The notes beneath the pieces are model-generated. The model worked only from the letters and a program-made list of their open reading frames with translations. It was not told the origin of the DNA and made no database searches. Of a stretch of 64,000 nucleotides of DNA, positions 1 to 8,970 are shown piece after piece. The position numbers were made by a program, and so were the translations under genes. Where the stretch lies: positions 62,001 to 126,000 of the forward strand of contig CAWJJU010000005.1 of the NCBI GenBank assembly GCA_963843315.1, in the 5' to 3' direction. Position 1 is the first letter of the stretch. Every line of letters begins with the position of its first letter. Source of the stretch: JAWVFM01 sp963843315 (GTDB taxonomy: Bacteria; Actinomycetota; Thermoleophilia; Solirubrobacterales; 70-9).

Positions 1-40
1 GCGAAGCCGGGCCGAGGCCAAGGCTCAGGCGCGAGCCCAG

Positions 41-310
41 ATGTCGCGAGGCAAGAAGGGCGCCCGCCCGCCCGCCCAGCGGCGGCAGGCTCCGCCCAGC
101 TGGAGCGGCGCCGTCAGCCGCGCGGCGATCGGCGCGGTGATCTTCCTGGCGATCCTCCTGCTGGCCTTCCGTCAGCCGGCCGGGGCGGCCGTTGCGCTCT
201 CGGCCCTGATGTTCGCCGTCTACATCCCGATGGGCCACGCGATCGACACGTTCTTCTACAACCGCCGCCGCGCGCAGGCCGCGCGCGCCCGCGACGATGG
301 ACGTTCGTAG
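41..310 (+). CDS. Small basic two-helix membrane protein, unknown function
   Basis: I do not recognise a named family. The 89-residue product has a very basic, Pro/Arg-rich N-terminus (about residues 1-28), then two hydrophobic segments (about 30-45 and 50-68) with a short turn, and an Arg-rich C-terminus. It is probably an inner-membrane hairpin protein with both ends in the cytoplasm. Its 3' end overlaps the next gene by 14 bases, so the two are likely co-transcribed. The reading frame stays open back to base 2 without a stop, so the true start could lie left of the window; ATG at 41 is the first start available here. Confidence 0.55.
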   Translation: MSRGKKGARPPAQRRQAPPSWSGAVSRAAIGAVIFLAILLLAFRQPAGAAVALSALMFAVYIPMGHAIDTFFYNRRRAQAARARDDGRS

Positions 311-940
311 CTTCACCGTCGGCCAGATCGCCGAGAACTGCTACATCGCCCGTCCCGACGGCGGCGACCGCTGCGTCGTGATCGATCCCGGCGACGAGGC
401 CGAGCGGCTGCTGCACGCCGTCGACGAGCTCGGCCTCACGGTCGACGCCATCCTCCTCACGCACACGCACTTCGACCACGTCGGCGCGGTCGCGCCCCTC
501 GCGAGAGCGACGGGGGCCGAGGTCTGGTGTCCCAAGATCGAGCTGCGCGTGCTCGCGGACATCATGTCCTACGTCCCCTGGCCGGGCTTCGGGCCGTTCG
601 AGAGCTGGGACGCCGAGCATTCGGTGGAGGAGGAGAGCACCTGAGCCTGGCCGGCCTCGAAATCGACGTGGTTTTCACGCCCGGGCACAGCCCCGGTCAC
701 GTGACCTACGCGATTCCGGGCGAGTCGGCGCTCTTCTCCGGCGACGTCCTGTTCCAGGGCTCGGTCGGCAGGGTGGACCTGCCGGGCGGCGACTGGCCGA
801 CGCTGCTGGAGAGCATCCGCGGGCTGGTGGAGGGGTATCCGGAGGACACCGTGGTCTACCCGGGTCACATGGGGATCACGACCCTCGGCGCGGAGCTGGC
901 GTCGAACCCCTTCCTTTCCGAGCTCCAGGCAAGGCGCTAG
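297..940 (+). CDS. Metallo-beta-lactamase fold hydrolase (glyoxalase II-like), frameshifted
   Basis: Zinc-dependent MBL-fold hydrolase of the small glyoxalase II/YcbL type. The first part carries the metal motif HTHFDH (about residues 60-65). The second part carries GHSPGH, the metal-bridging Asp in FSGDVLF and the late His in YPGHM. The two halves are in different frames. The break lies at about 625-637 in a GGAGGAGGAG stretch, where one missing base restores a continuous protein of about 214 residues. Because all catalytic motifs survive on both sides, a sequencing or assembly deletion is more likely than a dead gene. It sits 3 bases before hisS, an order common in Gram-positive bacteria. 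Confidence 0.85.
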
Positions 941-943
941 CGC

Positions 944-2185
944 GTGGCCGAGAAGATCAAGGCCCCGCGCGGGACCTTCGACGTGCTGCCCGCGGATTCG
1001 AATGCCCGCGCGGCCCTGATCCATGCAGCCGATGGGCTGTGTCGCCGCGCCGGCTACGGCCGCATCGAGACGCCGATCTTCGAGGACACCGCGCTCTTCT
1101 CACGCACCGTGGGCGAGGCGACCGACATCGTCAGCAAGGAGATGTTCACGTTCGACGACCGCGGCGGACGCAGCGTCACCCTGCGTCCGGAGGGCACCGC
1201 GCCGATCTGCCGCGCCTACGTCGAGCACGGCATGCACAAGCTGGCGCAGCCCGTGAAGCTCTGGTACCTGGGCCCGTACTTCCGCTACGAGGCCCCGCAG
1301 GCAGGCCGCTACCGGCAGTTCCACCAGGTCGGGGCCGAGGCCATCGGCACCGACTCGCCGCTCGTCGACGCCGAGCTCATCGGCCTGCTGCACGACCTGC
1401 TCGCCGCGATGGAGATCCCGTCGCTGGAGGTGCGCCTCGGCAGCCTTGGCTCGCCCGAGTCGCGCGTGGAGTACCGCGAGGATCTACGCGCCTACCTGCG
1501 CGAGCACGAGAGCGACCTCTCGAAGGAGGTCGCCGAACGGATCGATCTGAATCCCCTCCGTGCCTTCGACGCCTCCGATCCCGCCACCCAGGACGTGATG
1601 AAGGGGGCCCCGACCATGCTCGATCGCCTCGACGGCGACGACGCCGCCCACTTCGCGGAGGTCCGCGCCCTGCTCGACCAGGCCGCGATCCCCTATCGCC
1701 TCGACGGCACGCTGGTGCGCGGCCTCGACTACTACACGCGCACGATCTTCGAATTCCACTCCGACCGGCTCGGCGCCCAGTCGCAGCTCGGCGGAGGCGG
1801 GCGCTACGACCGGCTCGTCTCCGAGCTCGGCGGCCCCGAGACGCCGGCCGTGGGCTTCGCGGCGGGCGTCGAGAGGATCCTCATGGCGGCCGGGCTCGAG
1901 GCCCCGGCGCCGGCCATCGACGTCTTCGTGGCATTCGGCGAGGGCGAGCTGGCTCACCGCGCCGCCGCGCTGGTCGGCGAGCTGCGGCGCGCCGGCCTGG
2001 CGGTCGAGACCGACCTCGCGGGTCGCAGCCTGAAGGGACAGCTCAAGCAGGCCGACCGCCTGGGCGCCCGCGCAACCATCATCCTCGAGCTCGATGGGAC
2101 GGCCCAGCTTCGGAACATGAGCACCGGCGAGCAGACCACGATCGACCCGTCCGACGCGGTGGGCGCAATCGGGGGCGAGCAGTGA
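944..2185 (+). CDS. hisS: Histidyl-tRNA synthetase
   Basis: Class II aminoacyl-tRNA synthetase that charges tRNA-His in the cytoplasm. At 413 residues the length is normal. Visible motifs are the N-terminal PRGTFDVLP, motif 2 FRYEAPQAGRYRQFHQ (about residue 113), the histidine-binding VRGLDYYTRTIFEF (about 262) and motif 3 GGGGRYDRL, followed by a C-terminal anticodon-binding domain with GRSLKGQLKQADR. Start is GTG at 944, only 3 bases after the preceding stop. The end overlaps aspS by GTGA, so the two synthetase genes are translationally coupled, the usual hisS-aspS arrangement. Confidence 0.97.
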   Translation: MAEKIKAPRGTFDVLPADSNARAALIHAADGLCRRAGYGRIETPIFEDTALFSRTVGEATDIVSKEMFTFDDRGGRSVTLRPEGTAPICRAYVEHGMHKLAQPVKLWYLGPYFRYEAPQAGRYRQFHQVGAEAIGTDSPLVDAELIGLLHDLLAAMEIPSLEVRLGSLGSPESRVEYREDLRAYLREHESDLSKEVAERIDLNPLRAFDASDPATQDVMKGAPTMLDRLDGDDAAHFAEVRALLDQAAIPYRLDGTLVRGLDYYTRTIFEFHSDRLGAQSQLGGGGRYDRLVSELGGPETPAVGFAAGVERILMAAGLEAPAPAIDVFVAFGEGELAHRAAALVGELRRAGLAVETDLAGRSLKGQLKQADRLGARATIILELDGTAQLRNMSTGEQTTIDPSDAVGAIGGEQ

Positions 2186-3990
2186 GCGCCGCATCGCCCT
2201 ACCTGCCGCCCAACCGGTATCGCGACACCTGGTGCGGGGAGGTCCTGCGCGAGCGAGTGGGCGGCGACGTCCGGGTTGCCGGCTGGGTGCACCGTCGCCG
2301 TGATCACGGCGGGCTGGTGTTCATCGACCTGCGCGATCGCACGGGCCTGGTGCAGCTCGTCTTCAACCCCGACGAGGTGAGCGCCGACGTGATGGAGCTG
2401 GCACACCGCCTGCGCTCGGAGGACGTGCTGAGCATCGCCGGCCCGGCGGTCGAGCGAGCGCCCGAGACGGTCAACCCCGAGCTCGCCACCGGCGAGTTCG
2501 AGGTGCGAGTGCGCGAGGCCGAGATGCTGGCCGACGCCGACACGCCGCCGTTCGAGATCGAGGGCTACTCGGGCGAGGTGGGGGAGGAGCTGCGCCTGAA
2601 GCACCGCTACCTCGACCTGCGGCGTGAGCGCATGCGGGACGGTCTGCTGCTTCGCCACCGCATCGTCACGGCGATGCGCGAGTTCCTCGACGCCGAGGGC
2701 TTCGTCGACGTCGAGACGCCGGTGCTCACGCGCTCGACGCCCGAGGGCGCCCGCGACTTCCTCGTGCCGAGCCGCCTGCAGAAGGGGGCCTTCTACGCGC
2801 TGCCGCAGTCGCCGCAGCTCTTCAAGCAGATGCTGATGGTGGCCGGCTTCGAGCGTTACTACCAGGTGGTGCGCTGCTTTCGCGACGAGGATCTGCGCGC
2901 CGACCGCGGCTTCGACTTCACCCAGCTCGACATCGAGATGTCCTTCGTCGAGCGCGAGGACGTGCTCGATCTGAACGAGCGCCTGATCGCCCATGTCCTG
3001 GCGGCGGCCGGGATCGAGGTGCCGGTTCCGATCCCCCGCATCGGCTACGACGAGGCGATGTCGCGGTTCGGCACGGACAGGCCGGACATGCGCTTCGGGC
3101 TGGAGATAGCCGAGCTCACCGAGGTGTTCGAGGGAACCGAGTTCAACGCGTTCGGCGGTGTCGTGAAGTCGGGCGGGGCCATCCGCGGGCTCAACGCCGG
3201 CGCGCGCGAGATGTCGCGGGCCGACCTCGACGGCCTGGTGGAGAGCGCTCAGGCGCTCGGGGCGAAGGGGCTCGTCTGGGCTTTCCGCGAGGGCGATGGC
3301 TGGCGCTCGCCCGTCGCCAAGTTCCTGAGCGACGCCGAGGTTCGCGCGGCGAGCGAGCGGCTGGGAGCGGGCGAGGGGGACCTGCTGCTGCTGGTCGCCG
3401 ACACCGAGGCGATGGCGGCCAAGGTCCTGGGGGCGCTGCGCCTTGCGCTCGGCGAGCGCTTCGGCATGATCGCCGAGGGCGAGAACTCCTTCTGCTGGGT
3501 CGTGGACTGGCCGCTGTTCGAGTGGAACGCCGACGAGGGCCGCTGGGACTCGCTGCACCACCCCTTCACCTCGCCCGACGGCGAGCTCGACCCCGACGAT
3601 CCGGGCGCGGCTCGCGCGCTGGCCTACGACCTGACCTGGAACGGCACCGAGCTGGGCGGAGGGTCGATCCGAATCTCCGACGGCGAGACCCAGCGACGGG
3701 TCTTCGGGCTCCTGGGGATCGACGAGAGCGAGGCGCAGGAGCGGTTTGGGTTCCTGCTCGAGGCACTGCGCTACGGCGCCCCCCCGCACGGCGGGATCGC
3801 CTACGGCGTCGACCGCATCGTCGCCCTCGCCCACGGGTCCGATTCGATCCGCGACGTGATCGCGTTTCCCAAGGCTGCATCCGGGTTCGATCCCCTCACG
3901 GGCGCGCCCGCTCCGGTGTCGGAAGGGCAGCTTCGCGAGCTGGGAATCGACGTTCGGTCCGCACCTCCTCGCGCCCGCGATTCAAGCTAG
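2182..3990 (+). CDS. aspS: Aspartyl-tRNA synthetase, probably non-discriminating (Asp/Asn)
   Basis: Class II synthetase of the bacterial type with the GAD insertion, 602 residues. It shows an OB-fold anticodon domain at the N-terminus, motif 2 FRDEDLRADRGFDFTQLD and motif 3 GIAYGVDRIVAL. In the OB fold the sequence RRRDHGG has His where Asp-specific enzymes usually have Leu. That residue is associated with relaxed, non-discriminating AspRS that also charges tRNA-Asn for later amidation by GatCAB; this specificity is inferred. Start is the GTG overlapping the hisS stop; the frame extends much further upstream but that part lies inside hisS and is not real. Confidence 0.96.
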   Translation: MSAASPYLPPNRYRDTWCGEVLRERVGGDVRVAGWVHRRRDHGGLVFIDLRDRTGLVQLVFNPDEVSADVMELAHRLRSEDVLSIAGPAVERAPETVNPELATGEFEVRVREAEMLADADTPPFEIEGYSGEVGEELRLKHRYLDLRRERMRDGLLLRHRIVTAMREFLDAEGFVDVETPVLTRSTPEGARDFLVPSRLQKGAFYALPQSPQLFKQMLMVAGFERYYQVVRCFRDEDLRADRGFDFTQLDIEMSFVEREDVLDLNERLIAHVLAAAGIEVPVPIPRIGYDEAMSRFGTDRPDMRFGLEIAELTEVFEGTEFNAFGGVVKSGGAIRGLNAGAREMSRADLDGLVESAQALGAKGLVWAFREGDGWRSPVAKFLSDAEVRAASERLGAGEGDLLLLVADTEAMAAKVLGALRLALGERFGMIAEGENSFCWVVDWPLFEWNADEGRWDSLHHPFTSPDGELDPDDPGAARALAYDLTWNGTELGGGSIRISDGETQRRVFGLLGIDESEAQERFGFLLEALRYGAPPHGGIAYGVDRIVALAHGSDSIRDVIAFPKAASGFDPLTGAPAPVSEGQLRELGIDVRSAPPRARDSS

Positions 3991-4211
3991 GCGCGCCTGT
4001 GGCCGATGCCAGGGTTGACTGCTATGGTCAAGCAAGGCTCGAGCTCGTACGACAGCCGCTCCTATTGTGAGCCAACACATCCGGCTTGGGAGTCGATTTC
4101 CGGACGGCGCGATTCGCTCCGCTCGGTAGACACCCACCTGTTCATTCAGGTTCTCAGGCCGAGCGGCACCGGCGAGCTGGAGCCATTTTCTTGGCGACGG
4201 GCGGTCTCGAT
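3991..4211 (+). other. Intergenic region with a small inverted repeat
   Basis: No gene is seen in these 221 bases between aspS and the secreted-protein gene. At 4015-4031 there is a perfect inverted repeat (TTGAC, seven-base spacer, GTCAA) that also contains TATGGT, a possible -10 element. It could be an operator or promoter, but there is no matching -35 and the leader would be about 180 bases. Nothing else stands out. Confidence 0.25.
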
Positions 4212-4849
4212 ATGAGAAAGTCGCTCAACGACAATCCCCTGATCGCCATCGGCGTCATCGCCGTCCTCGGGATCTTCGTCGCCTTCATGGCGCTGCGCAG
4301 CTCGGGCTCCAGCCCCGAGGCGACCGCGACCACCCCGGTGACCGATCCCAGCGCGGCAGCGTCCACCACGCCCGCCGCCACCACTCCGGCGACCGACCCC
4401 GGCGCCACCGTCGCGAGCGCGCCCGCAGCCCCGGTCGAGCACCTCCACCTCCGCCGCCGAGGGCACGTTCAAGGCCGGCCCCGGCCTTCCGGCGGCCGTC
4501 GTCGACGCCTACCACTCCGGCAAGGTCGTCGACCCTTCTCGTCGTCAAGCGCAAGGGCATCGACGACGCCGCGGTGCTGACGGCCACGAGGCCGCTGCGC
4601 TCGGCCTCGGGAGTCGCGTTCTTCAAGACCCCGGCGAGCGACATCAAGACCTACGCACGCGTCGCCGAGGGCGTCGACCTCGATCGCGCGCCGGCCCTGG
4701 TGGTGCTGCGCACGAAGCCGCTGACGAAGGGCTCCATTCCGGAGGCGACGGTGAGCTACGGCTTCAAGAGCGTCGAGAGCATGGTCCAGGAGCTTCGGGA
4801 CACCAACTACAAGGGCCCGACGGACCTCCCCACGTATCCCACGGGCTAG
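4212..4849 (+). CDS. Membrane-anchored secreted protein, unknown function, two frameshifts
   Basis: The N-terminus (ATG at 4212) reads MRKSLNDNPLIAIGVIAVLG, a short cytoplasmic stretch and one transmembrane anchor, then a Thr/Ala/Pro/Ser-rich extracytoplasmic linker. Continuing needs two frame changes, at about 4435-4450 and about 4532-4540, each equal to one extra base or two missing ones. The reconstructed middle reads LPAAVVDAYHSGKVVD and then LLVVKRKGIDDAAV, and the rest runs to the stop at 4849. The globular part resembles a thioredoxin-like fold in its strand pattern, but I see no CxxC and do not assign a function. The intact downstream frame argues for sequence errors or a very recent pseudogene. 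Confidence 0.6.
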
Positions 4850-4863
4850 CCGCCCCCGGCGTC

Positions 4864-4869
4864 TACGCT
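4864..4869 (+). promoter_or_regulatory. Putative -10 element of mnmA (leaderless type)
   Basis: TACGCT fits TAnnnT and ends 7 bases before the GTG start of mnmA. No Shine-Dalgarno sequence is present, so the transcript would begin at or next to the start codon. This is inferred from spacing shared with several other genes of the window. Confidence 0.4.
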
Positions 4870-4876
4870 CCAGGGC

Positions 4877-6322
4877 GTGGATGCCGCGCTCGTCGAGGAC
4901 TACCTGCGCGACGGTGCCCGCCTGGGCCCGCCACCCGACGCCGCACACTCGGGGTCGGCCGGCGGGTCGGTCTGCGGCGACGTCGTTCGCATCTCCCTGC
5001 TGATCGACGGCGGCGTGGTGCGCGCGACGAGCTTCGGCGCCGAGGGCTGCGCGACCGCCCGGGCCGCCGCGGCCGCGGCGGCCGAGCTCGCCGAAGGCTC
5101 GACGGTGCTCGAGGCGGCGTCGCTCGGCCCCGACGACGTCGCGGGCGCGCTTGGCGGGCTCGGCGCGCCTGGGCGCCACGCGGCGGACCTCGCCGCCGAC
5201 GCCCTTCACCGGGCGCTCTCCGGGGCGGCGTCATCGGGCGTCGCGCTCGCCGGCGCGCCGACCGGCGAGCGGACCCTGGTGGCGATGAGCGGCGGGGTGG
5301 ACTCGGCGGTTGCGGCGCTGCTGGAGAGCGAGCGCGGGGTGGACGTTGTCGCCGTGACGCTGAAGCTCTGGGAGGACGCCGCGAACGACGGCGAGCGCAG
5401 CTGCTGCTCGCCCGAGGCGGTGCTCGGCGCCCGCGCCGTGTCGCACTCGCTTGGGATCCCGCACCTGACGCTCGACCTGCGCGCCGCCTTCCGCGCGGGC
5501 GTCGTCGACCCGTTCGTCGAGGGCTACGCCCGCGGGGCGACGCCCAACCCCTGCATCGCGTGCAACGGCGAGCTTCGCATCGACGCGATGGTGGCCCTGG
5601 CCGGCCGGTTGTGCGCCTCGCGCCTCGCGACCGGGCACTACGCGCGGCTGCGCGACGACGGCGCGGGCCCGCTGCTCACCGCGCCGGCCGACCACGCCAA
5701 GGACCAGACCTACATGCTCGCCGCCGTCGCGCCGCGAACCCTCGCCTCGCTCTGCTTCCCGCTGGCAGGCCTGCGAAAGCCCGAGGTCCGCGAGCTCGCG
5801 GCGCGAGCCGGGCTCCCCGTCGCCTCGAAGGCGGAGAGCCAGGACCTCTGCTTCCTGGCCGGCGAGGGCAAGCGCGGCTTCCTCCAGCGCCACGGCGGCC
5901 TGGCCGATCGCCCCGGCGACCTGGTCGACGCCGCGGGGGCGCGCCTCGGGCGCCACGGCGGCCACCACAACTTCACGGTCGGCCAGCGGCGGGGCCTTCG
6001 CCTGGGCGGCCCGCGGCCCCACTACGTCCTGGCCACCGACGCGGACTCGAACACGGTCACCGTGGGCTCGCGCGAGGAGCTGGCGCGAACCGCCGTGGAG
6101 CTCAGGGCCGCGAGCCTGCACCGTCCGTCGTCGCGGGTGGACCGCGTCAAGCTTCGCTATCGCTCGGCGCCGATCCCCTGCCGCGCCGAGCCGGTCGGAC
6201 CGGGCCGCCACGAGGCGCTGCGCCTCGAGCTGGCGGAGCCCGCATTCGGCGTTGCGCCCGGGCAGTCGGCGTGCCTGATGGACGGCGATCTGGTCGTCGG
6301 TCAGGCCACCATCGCCGCCTGA
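4877..6322 (+). CDS. mnmA: tRNA 2-thiouridine(34) synthase MnmA with N-terminal IscU-like domain
   Basis: Residues about 1-125 resemble the IscU/NifU scaffold: CGD near residue 34, GCATA near 62 and LGGL...RHAADLAADALHRAL at the end. The third scaffold Cys is replaced by Ala. Residues about 130-481 are a full MnmA: PP-loop AMSGGVDSA (about 136-144), first catalytic Cys in TPNPCIACN (about 226), second in SQDLCFLAGE (about 326), and GQRRGL. MnmA adds sulfur to U34 of tRNA-Lys/Glu/Gln. The fusion suggests that sulfur or an Fe-S cluster is supplied in cis; that is inference. Start is GTG at 4877. The next gene is alaS. Confidence 0.93.
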   Translation: MDAALVEDYLRDGARLGPPPDAAHSGSAGGSVCGDVVRISLLIDGGVVRATSFGAEGCATARAAAAAAAELAEGSTVLEAASLGPDDVAGALGGLGAPGRHAADLAADALHRALSGAASSGVALAGAPTGERTLVAMSGGVDSAVAALLESERGVDVVAVTLKLWEDAANDGERSCCSPEAVLGARAVSHSLGIPHLTLDLRAAFRAGVVDPFVEGYARGATPNPCIACNGELRIDAMVALAGRLCASRLATGHYARLRDDGAGPLLTAPADHAKDQTYMLAAVAPRTLASLCFPLAGLRKPEVRELAARAGLPVASKAESQDLCFLAGEGKRGFLQRHGGLADRPGDLVDAAGARLGRHGGHHNFTVGQRRGLRLGGPRPHYVLATDADSNTVTVGSREELARTAVELRAASLHRPSSRVDRVKLRYRSAPIPCRAEPVGPGRHEALRLELAEPAFGVAPGQSACLMDGDLVVGQATIAA

Positions 6323-6344
6323 GGATCGCGGTCGGTCGGTTACC

Positions 6345-6350
6345 TAGACT
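6345..6350 (+). promoter_or_regulatory. Putative -10 element of alaS (leaderless type)
   Basis: TAGACT lies 9 bases before the alaS ATG at 6360, in the 37-base gap after mnmA. There is no Shine-Dalgarno sequence between it and the start. Transcription would begin close to the A of the ATG. Confidence 0.45.
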
Positions 6351-6359
6351 GCGACGGCC

Positions 6360-8969
6360 ATGGACTCAGGCGAGATCCGCGAGACATATCTGTCGTTCTT
6401 CGAGGCGCGCGAGCACCTGCGTCGCCCCTCGGCCTCGCTCGTGCCCTCCTCCGAGGACCGCTCGACGCTGCTCACCATCGCGGGAATGCAGCCGTTCAAG
6501 CCCTACTTCGAGGGCCGCGAGGAGCCCCCGAGCCGGCGCCTGACCTCCAGCCAGCGCGTCTTCCGCACTCCGGACATCGAGGAGGTGGGCAACACGCGCC
6601 GCCACCTCACGTTCTTCGAAATGCTCGGCAACTTCAGCGTGGGCGACTACTTCAAGCAGAAGGCGATCGAGTTCGCGTGGGAGCTCTCCCGCGAGGGATT
6701 CGGGTTCTCCGACGAGCGCATCTGGGTGACCGTCTTCGGCGGCGACGACGAGCTCGGCATCGGCGCCGACGAGGAGGCGATCGAGCTGTGGCGCGCGATC
6801 GGCGTCCCCGACGAGCGCATCGTGGAGCTGGGCCGGAAGGACAACTTCTGGCAGTCGGGCCCCTACGGGCCCTGCGGGCCGTGCTCGGAGCTCTACCTGG
6901 ACCGCGGCGAGGCCTTCGGCGCCGCCTCCGACCGCCCGGGCGACGACACGGACCGCTTCCTGGAGTACTGGAACCTCGTCTTCATGCAGCTGGAGCTCGC
7001 CGAGGATGGCTCGACGACCCCGCTGCCCATGCAGAGCATCGACACCGGGCTCGGCCTGGAGCGCATGGCCGTGATCCAGCAGGGCGTCGACTCCGTGTTC
7101 GACACCGACCTGTTGCGCCCGCTCGTCGACCTCGCCGTCGAGCTCTCCGGCCGGCCCTATGGCGAGGACCCCACCAACACGCGCGCGATGCGGATCATCG
7201 CCGACCACTCCCGGGGCGCCGTGAACCTGCTCGCCGATGGCGTCGTCCCCTCCAACGAGGAGCGGGGCTACGTGCTTCGGCGCATCATGCGCCGGGCAAT
7301 CCAGCAGGGCCGGGTGCTCGGTCTCGAGCCGCCCTACCTGGGGCGGTTCGCCGAGCTCGCGATCGAGCTGCTCGCAGGCCCCTATCCGCACCTGCGGGCC
7401 GAGCGCGCGACGGTCATGCGCTGGGTCGAGGACGAGGAGCGGAGCTTCGGCCACACCCTCGACCGCGGCTCGGAGCTGCTGGCCTCGCTGGTCGCGAGGG
7501 CGAGGAGCGAGGGCGCGGCTGCCGTCGCTGCGGACGAGGTCTTCAAGCTTCACGACACCTACGGCTTCCCGTACGACCTCACGCGCGAGCTGCTCGCCGA
7601 CCAGGGTCTCGAGGTCGACGACCAGGGCTTCCAGGAGCTGATGACGCAGCAGCGCGAGCGCGCACGGCGCAGCGCGGCGGCCACCGGCGGCGGCAGCCGC
7701 GAGGAGGTGGCCGAGTTCGTCGCCTCCGCGCCGCCGACCACCTTCGTCGGCTACGAGACCCTGTCGGCGGAGACCACCGTGCTGGCGGCCCAGCCCACGG
7801 GCGAGGGAGAGCTGCTCGTGAAGCTCGAGGAGAGCCCGTTCTACCCCGAGGGCGGCGGCCAGGTCTCCGACAGCGGCGAGCTGGATTCGGGCGGGGAGCA
7901 CGAGGTCGTCGACGTCTACCGGGTGGGCGCCGACCAGGCCCTGCGCGTCCGCGGCCCCGGGCCCGACGCGAGCGCGATGGTCCGCGCGAGCGTCGACCGC
8001 GCCACCCGCCACGCCACCATGCGAAACCACACGGCGACCCACCTCCTGCACGCGGCGCTGCGCGAGCGCCTGGGGACCCACGTCCGCCAGGCGGGATCCG
8101 CGGTGCGGCCCGACAAGCTGCGCTTCGACTTCACCCACGGCGCGCCGCTCGCCCCGGAGGAGCTGCGCGACGTCGAGGACGAGGTGAACGAGTGGGTCAA
8201 GGGTTCGCGCCCGGTCCGCGCCATGGAGATGGCGCGCGACGAGGCGGAGGCGCTGGGTGCGATGGCACTGTTCGGCGAGAAGTACGGCGACTGGGTGCGC
8301 GTGGTCGAGATCGACGGGGTCTCGCGCGAGCTGTGCGGCGGCACCCACGTGGCCTCGAGCGCCGAGGTCGGGATCTTCACCGTCGTCCACGAGGGCTCGA
8401 GCGCCGCCAACGTCCGCCGCATCGAGGCCCTCACGGGGCCTGCGGCGATCGACTGGTTTCGCTCGCGAAGCAGCCAGCTCGACGAGACGGCCGAGGTCCT
8501 CGGCGGTGGTGACCCGCTCGAGGCGGCCCGCCGTGCCGCCGAGCGCCTGTCGGCACTCGAGGGCGACGCGAGCGCGGCGCGGCAGCGCGAGGCCTCCGAG
8601 CAGGCCGACGCGCTCGCGCGCGGGGCCGCCGACGTCGGCGGCGTGCCGGTGGTGGTGGCCGAGTCCCCGGCGGGAGGGCAGGGCGAGTTGATGGGCCTGG
8701 CCGCGCAGATCGGCTCGAAGATCGGCGACGGCGCCGTGGTGCTGGGCGGCCGCGCTGACGGCAAGGTCGCGCTGGTCGCCCGCTTCGGCGAGGCCGCGGT
8801 TGGCCGCGGCCTGTCGGCGTCGGAGGTCCTGCGCGAGGCGGCGGCGCTCGTCGGCGGCGGGGGAGGGGGACGCGAGAACGTGGCCCAGGCCGGGGGACGC
8901 GACCCCGAGAAGCTCGGCGACGCGCTGGCGGCGGCGCGGTCGGCGATCGAGGGCGTGCTCGCGCGCTGA
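6360..8969 (+). CDS. alaS: Alanyl-tRNA synthetase
   Basis: Class II synthetase that charges tRNA-Ala and proofreads mischarged Ser/Gly. It has 869 residues, full length. It begins with the catalytic core (FFEAREHLRRPSASLVPS; TFFEMLGNFSVGDYFK) and continues with the tRNA-recognition region. The editing domain carries the zinc motifs HTATHLLH (about residue 556) and CGGTHV (about 658), and a DHHA1 oligomerisation domain ends the protein. The downstream neighbour ruvX starts one base after the stop, then mltG and aroE follow, the conserved alaS-ruvX-mltG-aroE string of Gram-positive genomes. Confidence 0.97.
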   Translation: MDSGEIRETYLSFFEAREHLRRPSASLVPSSEDRSTLLTIAGMQPFKPYFEGREEPPSRRLTSSQRVFRTPDIEEVGNTRRHLTFFEMLGNFSVGDYFKQKAIEFAWELSREGFGFSDERIWVTVFGGDDELGIGADEEAIELWRAIGVPDERIVELGRKDNFWQSGPYGPCGPCSELYLDRGEAFGAASDRPGDDTDRFLEYWNLVFMQLELAEDGSTTPLPMQSIDTGLGLERMAVIQQGVDSVFDTDLLRPLVDLAVELSGRPYGEDPTNTRAMRIIADHSRGAVNLLADGVVPSNEERGYVLRRIMRRAIQQGRVLGLEPPYLGRFAELAIELLAGPYPHLRAERATVMRWVEDEERSFGHTLDRGSELLASLVARARSEGAAAVAADEVFKLHDTYGFPYDLTRELLADQGLEVDDQGFQELMTQQRERARRSAAATGGGSREEVAEFVASAPPTTFVGYETLSAETTVLAAQPTGEGELLVKLEESPFYPEGGGQVSDSGELDSGGEHEVVDVYRVGADQALRVRGPGPDASAMVRASVDRATRHATMRNHTATHLLHAALRERLGTHVRQAGSAVRPDKLRFDFTHGAPLAPEELRDVEDEVNEWVKGSRPVRAMEMARDEAEALGAMALFGEKYGDWVRVVEIDGVSRELCGGTHVASSAEVGIFTVVHEGSSAANVRRIEALTGPAAIDWFRSRSSQLDETAEVLGGGDPLEAARRAAERLSALEGDASAARQREASEQADALARGAADVGGVPVVVAESPAGGQGELMGLAAQIGSKIGDGAVVLGGRADGKVALVARFGEAAVGRGLSASEVLREAAALVGGGGGGRENVAQAGGRDPEKLGDALAAARSAIEGVLAR

Positions 8970-8970
8970 C

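Noticed and set aside
1039..2181. Open frame extending aspS upstream by about 380 codons
   Set aside because: It lies entirely within hisS in another frame, has Arg/Pro-rich composition typical of G+C-driven shadow frames, and the AspRS N-terminus begins at 2182.
4015..4031. TTGAC...GTCAA inverted repeat as a firm promoter
   Set aside because: No matching -35/-10 pair at normal spacing and the nearest start is about 180 bases away; kept only as a weak note.
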